DNA of 64,000 bases from Acuticoccus sediminis (lineage in GTDB: Bacteria; Pseudomonadota; Alphaproteobacteria; Rhizobiales; Amorphaceae), in contig NZ_QHHQ01000001.1 of NCBI RefSeq assembly GCF_003258595.1, positions 806,001 to 870,000 on the forward strand, in the 5' to 3' direction. A program made the position numbers and the translations under genes. Below the pieces are notes generated by a model that ran no database searches, was not told the DNA's origin, and saw nothing but the letters and a program-made list of their open reading frames with translations. Of the stretch, positions 9,125 to 18,540 are shown one piece after another. Numbering within the stretch: position 1 is the stretch's first letter; every line of letters begins with the position of its first letter.

Positions 9125-11491
9125 CTACCCGGCCAGCGCCGTCAGGACGCATTCGGGGGTCGCCGGCGCGTCGAGCGGGCGCCAGCCGCCGGCTGCCGCC
9201 GCGACCGCCGCGGCCACCGCCTGATGCGCCGAGATCGCCAGCATGAAGGGCGGTTCGCCCACCGCCTTGGAGCGGCGGATCGCCAGCTCCCGGTTCTCCC
9301 CCGGCCCCCAGATCCCGGCCCGGAAGTCGATCGGGCGGTCGGACGCACACGGGATCTTGTACGTCGACGGCGCGTGCGTCGTCAGCCGCCCGTCCTTCGA
9401 CCACACCAGCTCCTCCGTCAGCAGCCAGCCGCAGCCCTGGATGTAGCCGCCCTCGATCTGCCCCAGGTCGACCGCCGGGTTCAGCGAACGGCCGCAGTCG
9501 TGAAGGATGTCCGCACGCAGGAGCCGCGTCTCGCCCGTCAGCGTGTCGATGGCCGCCTCTGTCACCGCCGCGCCATAGGCGAAGTAGTAGAACGGCCGGC
9601 CCTTCGCGCTCTCGCGGTCCCAGTGGATCTTCGGCGTCGCGTAGTAGCCCGTCGAGGACAGCGAGACGCGCGCCATGTACGCGTCCCGCACCAGCGTGCC
9701 GAAGCCGTGGCGCGTGCCGCCCACCGTGACGGTCCCGCCCTCGAACCGCGCGGCGCCGGGCTCGACCCCCGCCCGTTCCGCCGCGAAGGCGACGAGGCGC
9801 GCCTTGATCCGGTCGCAGGCGTCCTGCACCGCCATCGCGTTCATGTCGGCGCCGGACGAGGCCGCCGTCGCCGAGGTGTTGGGCACCTTGTCGGTCCGCG
9901 TCGCGGTGATCTTCACGTCCTCGAGCGGCACCCCGAACGCGTCCGCCGCGACCTGCGCCACCTTGATGTAGACGCCCTGTCCCATCTCGATGCCGCCGTG
10001 ATTGATCATCACGGAGCCGTCCTTGTAGACGTGCACCAGCGCGCCGGCCTGGTTGAGGAAGGTCGTGGTGAAAGAGATGCCGAACTTCACCGGCGTCAGC
10101 GCGATCCCCCGCTTCAGCACCGGCGACGTCTCGTTCCACTCCGCGATCTCTGCCCGCCGGCGCACGTAGTCCGACCGCGCCACGAGGTCGTCGATGATCG
10201 GCGCTGCGACGGCGTCCTCCACCTCCATCCCGTAGTGCGTCATCCGCTCCGCCGCCGGGGCGGATGCGCGGTAGAGGTTGGCCCGCCGCACCTGCAGCGG
10301 ATCGACGCCGAGGTCGGCGGCGACATGCTCGATGACGCGCTCGATGCCCACCATCCCCTGCGGTCCGCCGAAGCCGCGATAGGCGGTGTTCGACACCGTG
10401 TTGGTGCGCCACCGGTGCGAGACGACGTCCAGCGCGGGGATGAAGTAGGCGTTGTCGGCGTGGAACATCGCCCGGTCGCAGATGGCGCGCGACAGGTCCA
10501 GCGACCAGCCGCAGCGGGCGTGCTGCACGAACGATACGCCGTGGAGCCGGCCCGTCTCGTCGAACCCGGCCTCGTAGTCGATGATGAAGTCGTGCCGCTT
10601 GCCGGTCATGACGAAGTCGTCGTCCCGGTCGAGGCGGACCTTGGCGGGGCGCCCGGTCACGCGGGCCGCAAGCGCCGCGACCGCCGCGCAGAGGTTGCCT
10701 TGGGTCTCCTTGCCGCCGAACCCGCCGCCGAGGCGCCGGACCTCCACCGTGACCGCGTTGTTCGGCGTCCCCAGCACGCGCGCCACCACCTCCTGGCATT
10801 CGGACGGGTGCTGGTTGGACGAGACGACGTGCATGTCGTCGTCCTCGCCGGGAGTGGCGACGGCGATCTGGCTCTCCAGCGCGAAATGCTCCTGCCCGCC
10901 GATCTTCATCCGCCCGGAGATGCGCCGCGGGGCGGCGGCGATCGCGGCCGCCGCGTCGCCCTGGCTCATGCGGTAGCTCTCGTCCACCTTGTCCGCGTCG
11001 GCGGCGATGGCGTCCTCGATGCTGACGATCGGCGTTGCGGGCGTGGCGTCGATCACCGCGAGCTTTGCCGCCGCGCGCGCGGCCCGGCGTGACGTCGCGA
11101 CCACCGCGAACAGAGCCTGGCCCTCGAGCACCACCTCGGCCGCGCCGCCCATGAGGGCCAGCATGATCTCGTCGTGCTTCACGGGGCCGACGTTGTTCTC
11201 GCCCGGCACGTCGTCGCCGGTCAGCACCGTGACGACCCCCGGCGCAGCCCGGACGGGCGAAAGGTCCGCCGTCAGCCGGCCCCGCGCGAACGTCGCGATG
11301 CCGATGTGGACGTGGAGGAGGGCGGCGGGCTCCGGTATGTCGTCGGCGTAGATGGCGCGGCCGGTGACGTGCTTGTCACCGGAATCGTGCCGGATCGGGC
11401 GATGCACCACGCCGGTCGCACCCGCGATCTCGACGGGCTCGTCGGGCATCAGCCGCCCTTCGGCGGCGCGCGGCAGAGCGTCCTCGGTCAT
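9125..11491 (-). CDS. xdhB: Xanthine dehydrogenase molybdopterin subunit
   Basis: 788 aa large subunit of xanthine dehydrogenase, which carries the molybdenum cofactor and hydroxylates hypoxanthine and xanthine to urate. Marks include the N-terminal a/b hammerhead (DKHVTGRAIYADDIP), GGQEHFALESQ near residue 200 with the purine-binding glutamate, RRLGGGFGGKETQ, AYRGFGGPQG near 372 with the substrate arginine, EMGQGVYIK, and KAVGEPPFMLA near 746 with the catalytic glutamate. The length is normal. The ATG at 11491 has GGAGGAAGG about 9 nt upstream. The FAD/iron-sulfur subunit xdhA normally lies directly upstream and xdhC downstream; neither is here. Upstream on this strand is exonuclease III. 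The subunit must pair with an XdhA made elsewhere, or act differently. Confidence 0.92.
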   Translation of the reverse strand: MTEDALPRAAEGRLMPDEPVEIAGATGVVHRPIRHDSGDKHVTGRAIYADDIPEPAALLHVHIGIATFARGRLTADLSPVRAAPGVVTVLTGDDVPGENNVGPVKHDEIMLALMGGAAEVVLEGQALFAVVATSRRAARAAAKLAVIDATPATPIVSIEDAIAADADKVDESYRMSQGDAAAAIAAAPRRISGRMKIGGQEHFALESQIAVATPGEDDDMHVVSSNQHPSECQEVVARVLGTPNNAVTVEVRRLGGGFGGKETQGNLCAAVAALAARVTGRPAKVRLDRDDDFVMTGKRHDFIIDYEAGFDETGRLHGVSFVQHARCGWSLDLSRAICDRAMFHADNAYFIPALDVVSHRWRTNTVSNTAYRGFGGPQGMVGIERVIEHVAADLGVDPLQVRRANLYRASAPAAERMTHYGMEVEDAVAAPIIDDLVARSDYVRRRAEIAEWNETSPVLKRGIALTPVKFGISFTTTFLNQAGALVHVYKDGSVMINHGGIEMGQGVYIKVAQVAADAFGVPLEDVKITATRTDKVPNTSATAASSGADMNAMAVQDACDRIKARLVAFAAERAGVEPGAARFEGGTVTVGGTRHGFGTLVRDAYMARVSLSSTGYYATPKIHWDRESAKGRPFYYFAYGAAVTEAAIDTLTGETRLLRADILHDCGRSLNPAVDLGQIEGGYIQGCGWLLTEELVWSKDGRLTTHAPSTYKIPCASDRPIDFRAGIWGPGENRELAIRRSKAVGEPPFMLAISAHQAVAAAVAAAAGGWRPLDAPATPECVLTALAG

Positions 11492-11574
11492 CGGTCGGCC
11501 CCTTCCTCCAGCCGCCAGCTTACATGTTTCGGGCCAATGTCCCGATGGGCCACACCGTCGCCGGCCTCCGGACG

Positions 11575-12465
11575 CTAGGCACCCGTCCCGGCCGCAATCG
11601 GAGCAGCGGGGGCGATGGTGGCGACCACCGGGACGTGGTCGGACGCCTTCTCCCAGCCGCGCGCCTCGGTGAGGACGCTGGTCGTCACCCGGTCCGCCAC
11701 GTGCGGCGAGGCCCAGACGTGGTCGAGCCGCCGCCCCCGGTTGTTCCCCGGCCAGACCGGATTGCGGTAGCTCCACCAGGTGTAGATCTTCTCGGGCTCC
11801 GGCCGGTCGCGGCGGACGACGTCGACCCACCCCTGCTCGGCGCGGATCCGCTCCAGCGCCTCGGTCTCCACCGGCGTGTGGCTCACCACCTTGAGGAGCT
11901 GCCTGTGCGACCAGACGTCGTCCGGGTACGGGGCGACGTTGAAGTCCCCCGTCAGCAACGCCGGCTCGGCGACGGCGGATCGGCCCCAGGTGAGCATCTC
12001 CTCCAGGAAGGCGAGCTTGTGGGCGAACTTCGCGTTGATCGCCGGGTCGGGCTCGTCGCCACCGGCGGGGATGTAGAGCGAGTGGAGGCGGATCGGCCCG
12101 CCGAAGTCCACCACCGCCGAGACGTGGCGCGGATGGTCGATCCCCCCGATGACGTCCGCCTTCACGTCGAGGATCGGCACCTTGGAGAGGATCGCCACGC
12201 CGTGGTGCCCGCCGACGCCGTTGAGCGCGGTGTACTTGTAGCCGCGCCGGCGGATCGGCTTCATCGGGAACTGCCCGTCGGAGCAGCGTGTCTCCTGCAG
12301 CAGGATCACGTCCGGCTTCGCCTTGCGCACCACCTTGCCGAACAGGTCGACCCGGGCCCGGATCGAGTTGATGTTCCAGGTGACGACCGTCAGCGGCGTC
12401 GTCGCGTCACCGGCATCGGCCGGCGCGTCCCCGGGGACCGGCACTTCGCTCATCGACTGGCTCAC
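11575..12465 (-). CDS. xthA: Exodeoxyribonuclease III (AP endonuclease)
   Basis: 296 aa DNA repair nuclease that cuts abasic sites and degrades duplex DNA 3' to 5'. Family motifs are complete: TWNINSIRAR, LLQETRC with the metal glutamate, SLYIPAGGD, LTGDFNVAP, a WWSYRNP block, and the C-terminal GWEKASDHVPV with the catalytic histidine. The GTG at 12465 overlaps the TGA of the upstream CitE-like gene in a GTGA arrangement, which suggests translational coupling. An ATG at 12453 is the alternative and gives a more usual N-terminus. The first dozen or so residues are a non-conserved extension. Confidence 0.92.
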   Translation of the reverse strand: MSQSMSEVPVPGDAPADAGDATTPLTVVTWNINSIRARVDLFGKVVRKAKPDVILLQETRCSDGQFPMKPIRRRGYKYTALNGVGGHHGVAILSKVPILDVKADVIGGIDHPRHVSAVVDFGGPIRLHSLYIPAGGDEPDPAINAKFAHKLAFLEEMLTWGRSAVAEPALLTGDFNVAPYPDDVWSHRQLLKVVSHTPVETEALERIRAEQGWVDVVRRDRPEPEKIYTWWSYRNPVWPGNNRGRRLDHVWASPHVADRVTTSVLTEARGWEKASDHVPVVATIAPAAPIAAGTGA

Positions 12466-13298
12466 GATGCGTCCACCGCGTCGGCGAGCGCCAGCACCCG
12501 GCGGGCGGCCTCGGCATGCAGGCGCTCGACCATGCGCCCGTCGAGCGTCGCGACCGAGCGGCCCTCGCGCTCGGCGGCGTCCATCGCCTCGACGATGGCG
12601 CGCGCCTTGGCGACCTCCTCCGCGGAGGGGGCGAAGACGGAGTTGACCGGGCCGATCTGCGCCGGGTGGATGACGGTCTTGCCAACCATGCCGAGCGCGC
12701 GGCCGGCCCTGGCCTCGGCCACCAGCCCCGCCTCGTTGCGGAAGTCGTTCATCACCCCGTCGATCACGTCGCACCCCGTCGCGCGGCCGGCGAGGACGAT
12801 GGCCTGCAGCGCGAACGCCAGGTTGGCGCGCTCCGGACCCGGTTCGCATCCAAGCTCCAGCGCCAGGTCGTTGGTGCCGACGATCAGCGCGACGTCGCCC
12901 GTCGCTTTGGCGGCGCGCGCGATGGGCAGCGCGTTCCAGATCCCCTCCGCCGCCTCCATCATCGGCCAGACGGTGCCGACCACTGCGCCGAGGCGGGTGA
13001 CGTCCTCGACCGTCTTCACCTTCGGCAGCACCACCGGGACGCCGAGGGAGGTGCCGAGCGCGGCGTCCTCGGCGTGCCACGGCGTGTCCGCTCCGTTGAC
13101 GCGGAGCGCGACTTCCTTGACGGGCTTCAGCGTCTCGACCGCCTGACGCGCCGCGTCGCGGGCGGCCACCTTCCGGTCGGGCGCCACGGCGTCCTCCAGG
13201 TCGACGATGACGGCGTCGGCGGGAAGCTCCGTCGCCTTGGCCAGCGCGCGGGCGTTATCGGCCGGAATGTAGAGGATGGTTCGGCGCAGCTTCGGCAT
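12462..13298 (-). CDS. HpcH/HpaI aldolase / CitE-like CoA ester lyase
   Basis: 278 aa TIM-barrel protein of the citrate lyase beta-subunit family. Seen are RTILYIPADN at the N-terminus, AVIVDLEDAVAPDRK with the metal aspartate and glutamate region, EVALRVNG with the CoA-phosphate arginine, VVLPKV, PMMEAAEGIWNA, LIVGTNDLALELG and GKTVIHPAQIGPVN. Relatives cleave or hydrolyse malyl-CoA, citramalyl-CoA or similar esters. No citrate lyase alpha or gamma gene is nearby, so it is a free-standing member rather than a true CitE. The ATG at 13298 has GGAGAG upstream. It is coupled to exonuclease III downstream and divergent from pdxY across a 73-nt gap that must hold both promoters. Confidence 0.85.
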   Translation of the reverse strand: MPKLRRTILYIPADNARALAKATELPADAVIVDLEDAVAPDRKVAARDAARQAVETLKPVKEVALRVNGADTPWHAEDAALGTSLGVPVVLPKVKTVEDVTRLGAVVGTVWPMMEAAEGIWNALPIARAAKATGDVALIVGTNDLALELGCEPGPERANLAFALQAIVLAGRATGCDVIDGVMNDFRNEAGLVAEARAGRALGMVGKTVIHPAQIGPVNSVFAPSAEEVAKARAIVEAMDAAEREGRSVATLDGRMVERLHAEAARRVLALADAVDAS

Positions 13299-13371
13299 TT
13301 TTCTCTCCGACCGCGAAACGTATTGAACTCCCTGCTATCGTCCCGCCGACACATCGAGCAAGAGGACGACA

Positions 13372-14199
13372 ATGTTGGGTAAGACGGTGGTGGCCATCTC
13401 ATCCACGGTGATGCGTGGCGCGGTGGGTCTCCGCCCGATCACGTTCGCGCTCGAACGACGCGGGCTGACCGTGTGGCCGGTGCCGACGGTGATGCTCCCG
13501 TGGCACCCCGGAATCGGCCCGTCGACGAAGACGCCGAACCCGGATCTCCCGGGCCATCTCGCCGACCTCGGCACCCGCGCGAACGAGATCGACGCCATCC
13601 TGACGGGCTACTACGCGCTTCCCGAGCACGTCGAGGCGACGGCGGCCTTCATCGACACCGTGCGGCGGACGCGGCCGGACATCCCGGTCCTGATCGACCC
13701 CGTGACCGGGGACGAGGCCGGGCGATACGTCCCGGACGCCGTCGCCACAGCGGTGCGCGAGGAGCTGGTGCCGCGGGCCGACATCATCACCCCGAACGTC
13801 AACGAGCTTGTGGACCTCGGCGGCAGCCCCGACCTCGTCCGGGCGGCCGAGGCGCTCGGCGCGCGGCAGGTGATCGTGACCTCGGCGGTGCAGGAAGACG
13901 GGCAGATCGGTACGCTGCTTCTGGAGAACGGCAATGCGACGCTGGTGATGCACGACGAGATGGACCCGTGCCCGAAGGGCACAGGCGACCTCTTCAGCGC
14001 CGTCTACCTCGCGTCCTCGATGGAGAATGCACCCGCCGATGCCGTGCGCGACGCGGCCGCGGCGACCTTCGCGGCGGTGCGCGCCTCGACCAACGACCTG
14101 TTGGCGTACGCCGCGGTGGTCGACGACATCGCCAATCCGGACAGGTCGAGCGTGACCGTCAAGGCGGCCGCCGACACGGCCCTGCGCCGCGCGGGATGA
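13372..14199 (+). CDS. pdxY: Pyridoxal kinase
   Basis: 275 aa ribokinase-fold enzyme that phosphorylates pyridoxal in B6 salvage. The N-terminus SSTVMRGAVGLRPITFALERRG aligns with the SHVVYGHVGN-type substrate loop of PdxY/PdxK, followed by TKTPNPDLPGHLADL, AILTGYY, LIDPVTGDEAG, the ITPNVNEL block and CPKGTGDLFSAV with the catalytic GTGD. AGAGGA lies about 10 nt before the ATG. Salvage of PLP suits a neighbourhood with a PLP decarboxylase (dgdA), though that gene is 11 kb away. The stop overlaps the next start as ATGA, so the DUF429 gene is translationally coupled. Confidence 0.85.
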   Translation: MLGKTVVAISSTVMRGAVGLRPITFALERRGLTVWPVPTVMLPWHPGIGPSTKTPNPDLPGHLADLGTRANEIDAILTGYYALPEHVEATAAFIDTVRRTRPDIPVLIDPVTGDEAGRYVPDAVATAVREELVPRADIITPNVNELVDLGGSPDLVRAAEALGARQVIVTSAVQEDGQIGTLLLENGNATLVMHDEMDPCPKGTGDLFSAVYLASSMENAPADAVRDAAAATFAAVRASTNDLLAYAAVVDDIANPDRSSVTVKAAADTALRRAG

Positions 14200-14918
14200 T
14201 CGTCATGTCCGATTTTGTCTATGGTGTTGATGGTTGCCGAAATGGTTGGGCTGTCGTCTCGATACGAGCGGATGGCCACCCCGATGCAGGGATTTCCTTT
14301 CACGCAGATCTCTCCGATCTGGTTGATAGCGGTTCGGTGATTGCGATCGACATGCCGATGGGATTGCCAGACCGGATCGCTGGCCCGGGCCGTGCCGCCG
14401 AACAAGCAGTCCGCCCTCTCCTGGGACTGCGTAAGTCATCCGTGTTCTCGATGCCGGGACGTGCCGCGATATTCGCGGACGACTATCGCACGGCGTGCGA
14501 TCTGGCACTTGCTGCATCTGACCCACCGAGGAAGGTGAGCCGTCAGGGGTTCGCATTGTTTCCTGCCATCAGGCGTCTGGACGCGCTGCTGACACCAGAC
14601 AATCAGAATCGGATTTTCGAAACCCACGCCGAAGTCGCGTTCTGGCGGCTCAACGGGGAGGCGCCGATGCCGACGGCCAAGCGCGTCAAGAACGTGCCGA
14701 CGCGCGAGGGGCTCGCCGAGCGGATCGCGCTGCTGGAGCGGCACGGCATCGACCCGGCGCTGTTCGACCGGCGCCCGCCGGGCATGCCGCTGGTCGACGC
14801 GGTGGACGCGGCCGCGATCGCGCTCATCGCCCGGCGCTGCGCGCGCGGAGAGGCGACGCCCTTCCCCGACCCGCCGGCGGTGGACGGTCGCGGCCTCAGG
14901 GTCGCGATCTGGGCCTGA
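14196..14918 (+). CDS. DUF429 family protein, coupled to pdxY
   Basis: 240 aa protein of the DUF429 family, a predicted RNase H-like nuclease fold. It shows YGVDGCRNGWAVV at the start with the first acidic residue, VIAIDMPMGLPD with the second, and a C-terminal VDAVDAAAIALIARR helix typical of the family. Its biochemical role is unknown. The ATG at 14196 overlaps the pdxY stop as ATGA; a second ATG lies at 14205. Base composition changes inside the gene: 34 of 60 bases are G or C at 14221-14280 but 48 of 60 at 14701-14760. The first 145 codons or so use many TTG, GTT, GAT and ATA codons, unlike neighbours. This suggests a recombined or foreign 5' half. Confidence 0.75.
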   Translation: MIVMSDFVYGVDGCRNGWAVVSIRADGHPDAGISFHADLSDLVDSGSVIAIDMPMGLPDRIAGPGRAAEQAVRPLLGLRKSSVFSMPGRAAIFADDYRTACDLALAASDPPRKVSRQGFALFPAIRRLDALLTPDNQNRIFETHAEVAFWRLNGEAPMPTAKRVKNVPTREGLAERIALLERHGIDPALFDRRPPGMPLVDAVDAAAIALIARRCARGEATPFPDPPAVDGRGLRVAIWA

Positions 14919-14945
14919 CGCGCCGGTGTGTTGTCCGGCCGCCCG

Positions 14946-16289
14946 TCAGCCGTGCGCGCCGACCACGGTGCAGAGCTCGTCCACCAGCGAGTGGATGAGC
15001 GCGGCGTCGTCGCCCTCAGCCATGATGCGGATGAGCGGCTCGGTGCCGGAGGGGCGGATGACGAGGCGCCCGGTCTCGCCGAGGCGCGCCTTCGCGGCGT
15101 CGATGGCGTCGATCACCGGCATCGCCTCCAGCGGCTTGCCGCCCTTGAAGCGCACGTTCTTGAGGATCTGCGGCACAGGCTCGAACCGGTGGCAGACCTC
15201 GGACACGCGCCGCCCGCTCTCCACGACCACCGCCATCAGCTCCAGCGCGGCGAGCAGGCCGTCGCCGGTGGTGGTGTAGTCGGTCAGGATGATGTGGCCG
15301 GACTGCTCGCCGCCGATGTTGAAGCCGCCCTCGCGCATCCGCTCGGCGACGTAGCGGTCGCCGACCTTGGTGCGCTCCATGGCGATGCCGCAGCTGTCGA
15401 AGTAGCGCTGCAGGCCGAGGTTGGACATGACCGTCGTGACCACGGTCCCCTTGGCGAGGCGGCCCGCCTCCTGCCACGACCGCGCGATCACCGCGAGGAG
15501 CTGGTCGCCGTCGACCACGTCGCCCTTCTCGTCGATGATGATCACCCGGTCGGCGTCTCCGTCGAGCGCGATGCCGATGTCCGCCCGGACCTCGCGCACC
15601 TTGGCGCGGATCGCCTCGAGCGAGGTGGAACCGCAGTCGCGGTTGATGTTGGTGCCGTTCGGATTGACGCCGATCGCCACCACCTCGGCGCCGAGCTCCC
15701 AGAGCAGGTCCGGCGCGACGCGGTAGGCGGCCCCGTTGGCGCAGTCGACCACGATGCGCAGCCCGTCGAGCGACTGGTGCCGCGGGAAGGTGCGCTTGGC
15801 GAACTCGACGTACCGGTCGCGCACGCCGTCGAGGCGGGTGGCGCGTCCGACGTCGCCGTTGCGCGCGAGCCTGGAGGACATGTCGGAGTCCATCAGCGCC
15901 TCGATCTCGGCCTCCACGCTGTCGGAGAGCTTGAAGCCGTCGGAGCCGAAGATCTTGATGCCGTTGTCGGCATAGCCGTTGTGCGATGCGGAAATGACGA
16001 CGCCGATGTCCGCCCGCAGCGAGCGGGTGAGCATCGCCACCGCCGGCGTCGGGATCGGGCCGAGCATGAAGACGTCCGCGCCGACGGCGGTGAAGCCCGC
16101 GCACAGCGCCGTCTCCAGCATGTAGCCGGAGAGACGCGTGTCCTTGCCGATGACGATCCGCTGGCTGCCCTCGCGGGTGGCGAGGACGATGCCGGTGGCC
16201 ATGCCGACGCGCATGGCGATGTCCGGCGTCATGTTGGCGCCGTTGGCAGGACCGCGGATGCCGTCGGTCCCAAAATACTTGCGTGCCAT
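14946..16289 (-). CDS. glmM: Phosphoglucosamine mutase
   Basis: 447 aa enzyme that interconverts glucosamine-6-phosphate and glucosamine-1-phosphate on the way to UDP-GlcNAc for peptidoglycan and LPS. It starts [13 protein letters not shown] as the family does. The phosphoserine loop [16 protein letters not shown] is at about residue 100, the metal loop is ALDGDADR, the sugar-specificity loop is GGEQSGHII, and the phosphate-binding loop is [14 protein letters not shown]. The length is standard. The ATG at 16289 is preferred over a TTG at 16316 on family grounds. In many relatives ftsH is directly upstream; here 2.9 kb with three other genes lie between. Confidence 0.96.
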   Translation of the reverse strand: MARKYFGTDGIRGPANGANMTPDIAMRVGMATGIVLATREGSQRIVIGKDTRLSGYMLETALCAGFTAVGADVFMLGPIPTPAVAMLTRSLRADIGVVISASHNGYADNGIKIFGSDGFKLSDSVEAEIEALMDSDMSSRLARNGDVGRATRLDGVRDRYVEFAKRTFPRHQSLDGLRIVVDCANGAAYRVAPDLLWELGAEVVAIGVNPNGTNINRDCGSTSLEAIRAKVREVRADIGIALDGDADRVIIIDEKGDVVDGDQLLAVIARSWQEAGRLAKGTVVTTVMSNLGLQRYFDSCGIAMERTKVGDRYVAERMREGGFNIGGEQSGHIILTDYTTTGDGLLAALELMAVVVESGRRVSEVCHRFEPVPQILKNVRFKGGKPLEAMPVIDAIDAAKARLGETGRLVIRPSGTEPLIRIMAEGDDAALIHSLVDELCTVVGAHG

Positions 16290-16457
16290 TTGCTCGACCT
16301 TTTGCCGTGTACTCAACGCTCAACCGAAGGGGTTAAATCTGTATAACACCCCCGGGTCAAACGACTCGTCACCCGAATGCAACGCGGTCGATGTGGCCGG
16401 CTTCGCGCACGCCGCCGCCAGCCCGCAAGGCACAGCCGGCCGGCGACCCGGCGTCCG

Positions 16458-17276
16458 TCAGTAGAAGACGAAGCTGCGCATCGAGACCGATGCGATGTCG
16501 ATCGACTCGTTCATGAAGACGAGCTGGTCCCGATCGTCCGCCGCCCCGGCGACGGCGAGCGCGGGGAGGTAGTGGTCGAGCGACGGGTGCGCGAGCTCGA
16601 GGAGGTTCCCCAGCGCCTTGCGGTCGGCCAGCGCGGCACGGTCGCCGGCCTCCAGCCGCTCGGCGAAGCGGGTGTCGAAGTCGAGCGCCCAGTCGTACGG
16701 CGCCGCGCCGAAGCGCATCGTGCGCAGGTTGTGCACGATGTTGCCGGAACCGAGGATCAGAACACCCCGGTTGCGCAGCTCCGACAGCGCCCGGCCGATC
16801 TCGAGATGGTGCGGCAGGTCCTTCGTCATGTCGATGGAGAGCTGGAACACCGGCACGTCCGCATCGGGGTAGAGGAACTTCAGGACGGTCCAGGCGCCGT
16901 GGTCGAGGCCCCAAGTCTCGTCGCCCTCGGCGTGGTGGCTGGCGAGGATCGAGACGACCTCCTTCGCGACGTCCGGCGCGCCGGGCGCAGGATACTGCTG
17001 GGCGTAGAGCTCGGCCGGGAAGCGGTAGAAGTCGTGGATGGTCTTCGGGTGCGCGGTGACGTTCACCAGCGTCGAGCCGTTGGTCATCCAGTGGGCCGAG
17101 ACGACGAGGATCGCCTGCGGGCGCGGCAGCGACCGCCCCAGCTCGGACCAGGTCCGCGAATAGGGCGTGTCCTCGATGGCGTTCATCGGGCTGCCGTGGC
17201 CGAGGAAGACGACGGGCATCCGGTCGGACGCCTTGAGGCCGTCCTTCAGGGCCTGAAGCTTGTGGGCGATGCTCAT
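16458..17276 (-). CDS. ygiD: DOPA-type extradiol ring-cleavage dioxygenase
   Basis: 272 aa non-heme metal dioxygenase of the LigB superfamily, YgiD/4,5-DOPA dioxygenase type. Metal-ligand histidines are visible in VVFLGHGSPMNAI, VVSAHWMTNG and GSGNIVHNLRTM. The family opens catecholic rings such as L-DOPA or relatives; the natural substrate here is unknown. The ATG at 17276 has GAAGGA 8-9 nt upstream; an upstream in-frame ATG at 17333 lacks family support. It is divergent from a LysR gene, with a 25-bp dyad between them. That layout, common for LysR regulators and their targets, makes the LysR protein its likely regulator. Confidence 0.85.
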   Translation of the reverse strand: MSIAHKLQALKDGLKASDRMPVVFLGHGSPMNAIEDTPYSRTWSELGRSLPRPQAILVVSAHWMTNGSTLVNVTAHPKTIHDFYRFPAELYAQQYPAPGAPDVAKEVVSILASHHAEGDETWGLDHGAWTVLKFLYPDADVPVFQLSIDMTKDLPHHLEIGRALSELRNRGVLILGSGNIVHNLRTMRFGAAPYDWALDFDTRFAERLEAGDRAALADRKALGNLLELAHPSLDHYLPALAVAGAADDRDQLVFMNESIDIASVSMRSFVFY

Positions 17277-17452
17277 GGCGTTTTCCTTCACGCGTTTCCG
17301 GTCGGGTGCGCGGCGTTCGTCCCGGCTTCTCATCCCCGGCGAGGGGCTCCCGGCGCCATCTTAGCCGACACTGCGTCCATTGCTGCGGCCCGATGCACGG
17401 ACCGCTCGACGCTCCCAGACATGAGGCTTGCCGTTTGGGAATGAAATGGAGG

Positions 17453-17477
17453 ATATGGCGAATGACTTTCGCCATAT
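17453..17477. promoter_or_regulatory. LysR-type operator dyad
   Basis: Perfect inverted repeat with 10-bp arms, ATATGGCGAA and TTCGCCATAT, and a 5-nt spacer TGACT. It lies 18 bp before the LysR start and about 175 bp from the divergent dioxygenase start. It contains T-N11-A spacing typical of LysR boxes, so autoregulation and control of the dioxygenase are likely. Confidence 0.7.
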
Positions 17478-17495
17478 TGTACTGAAAGTGGCGCC

Positions 17496-18392
17496 ATGGA
17501 CATCATCGACGGTCTGCGGGCGTTCGTCGCCACGGCCGAGACCGGCTCGTTCACCGGCGCGGCGGAGCGGCTGGGCGTCTCCAACAGGCTGACGTCGAAA
17601 TATGTCGCCGAGCTGGAAAGGCGCCTCGGCGCGCGGCTCCTTCAGCGCACGACCCGGCGCGTCGGGATCACCTCGGCGGGCGAGACGCTGCTCGCCCGGG
17701 CGCCCGCGCTCCTCGACGAGCTCGACGACATGCTCGGCGCGGTCAGCGAGGAGAGCCGCGGCTACTCCGGTACCCTGCGGATCTCGGCGCCGGTGACGTT
17801 CGGGGAAATCGCGGTGAAGGACCTCCTCGCCCGGTTCGCCGCACCGCACCCCGCACTCACCGTCGACCTGCGCCTCAACGACCGGTACGTCGATCTCGCC
17901 GCCGAAGGCATCGACCTCGCCTTCCGCGTCGGCGAGGGCGGGATGCCGTCGCTGAAGCGCCGGAAGCTGGGCGAGATCGTCGGCATCCTCGTCGCCTCGC
18001 CCGCCTATCTGGAGGGCCGGGCGGCGCCGGTGGTCCCGGCGGACCTCAGGGACCACGCCACGATCGTCGACACCAACCGGACCGACCCGGCGCGGTGGGT
18101 GTTCGTGCGGGACGGGGAGGAGGTCGCCGTCGAGGTCGCGTCGCGCTTCATGGTCAACAGCGCGCAGGTCGCCCGCGATCTCGCGGTCGACGGGTGGGGC
18201 ATCGCCTTCTGCCCGACGTTCGTGCTGGGCGACGACATCGCGGCGGGCCGGCTGGTGCGCCTCCTGCCGGACTACGCCAGCCCGAACCTGCCGGTGAGCG
18301 TGGTCTACCTCGCGGGCCGGACCCTGCCGCGAAAGGTCCGCGCCCTGATCGACTTCGCGCACGCCGAGATGCGGCGATCGATGTTCGGCTGA
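17496..18392 (+). CDS. LysR-family transcriptional regulator
   Basis: 298 aa regulator. The N-terminal winged helix (LRAFVATAETGSFTGAAERL, then SNRLTSKYVAELERRLG) binds DNA; residues from about 90 form the periplasmic-binding-protein-like effector domain (GTLRISAPVTFGEIAV...). It resembles the AaeR/DmlR-like subfamily that controls single neighbouring enzymes. It is divergent from the ygiD-type gene and has a clear dyad 18 bp upstream of its own start, which fits negative autoregulation. The DUF1330 gene 148 nt downstream may be on the same transcript, but its own promoter is also possible. Confidence 0.92.
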   Translation: MDIIDGLRAFVATAETGSFTGAAERLGVSNRLTSKYVAELERRLGARLLQRTTRRVGITSAGETLLARAPALLDELDDMLGAVSEESRGYSGTLRISAPVTFGEIAVKDLLARFAAPHPALTVDLRLNDRYVDLAAEGIDLAFRVGEGGMPSLKRRKLGEIVGILVASPAYLEGRAAPVVPADLRDHATIVDTNRTDPARWVFVRDGEEVAVEVASRFMVNSAQVARDLAVDGWGIAFCPTFVLGDDIAAGRLVRLLPDYASPNLPVSVVYLAGRTLPRKVRALIDFAHAEMRRSMFG

Positions 18393-18540
18393 AGGTCCCG
18401 GGAGCCTGCCCGCTTGAACGGTGTGTTTGTGCCCTCTGTGAATTAACGGCGGTGACGGGACGCCGCCGGTCGTACAGGATGGCGCCAACTCGAACACGCC
18501 GGGCCGGAACGCGCCCGCAGCCGATCAAGGGAGCCGCACC

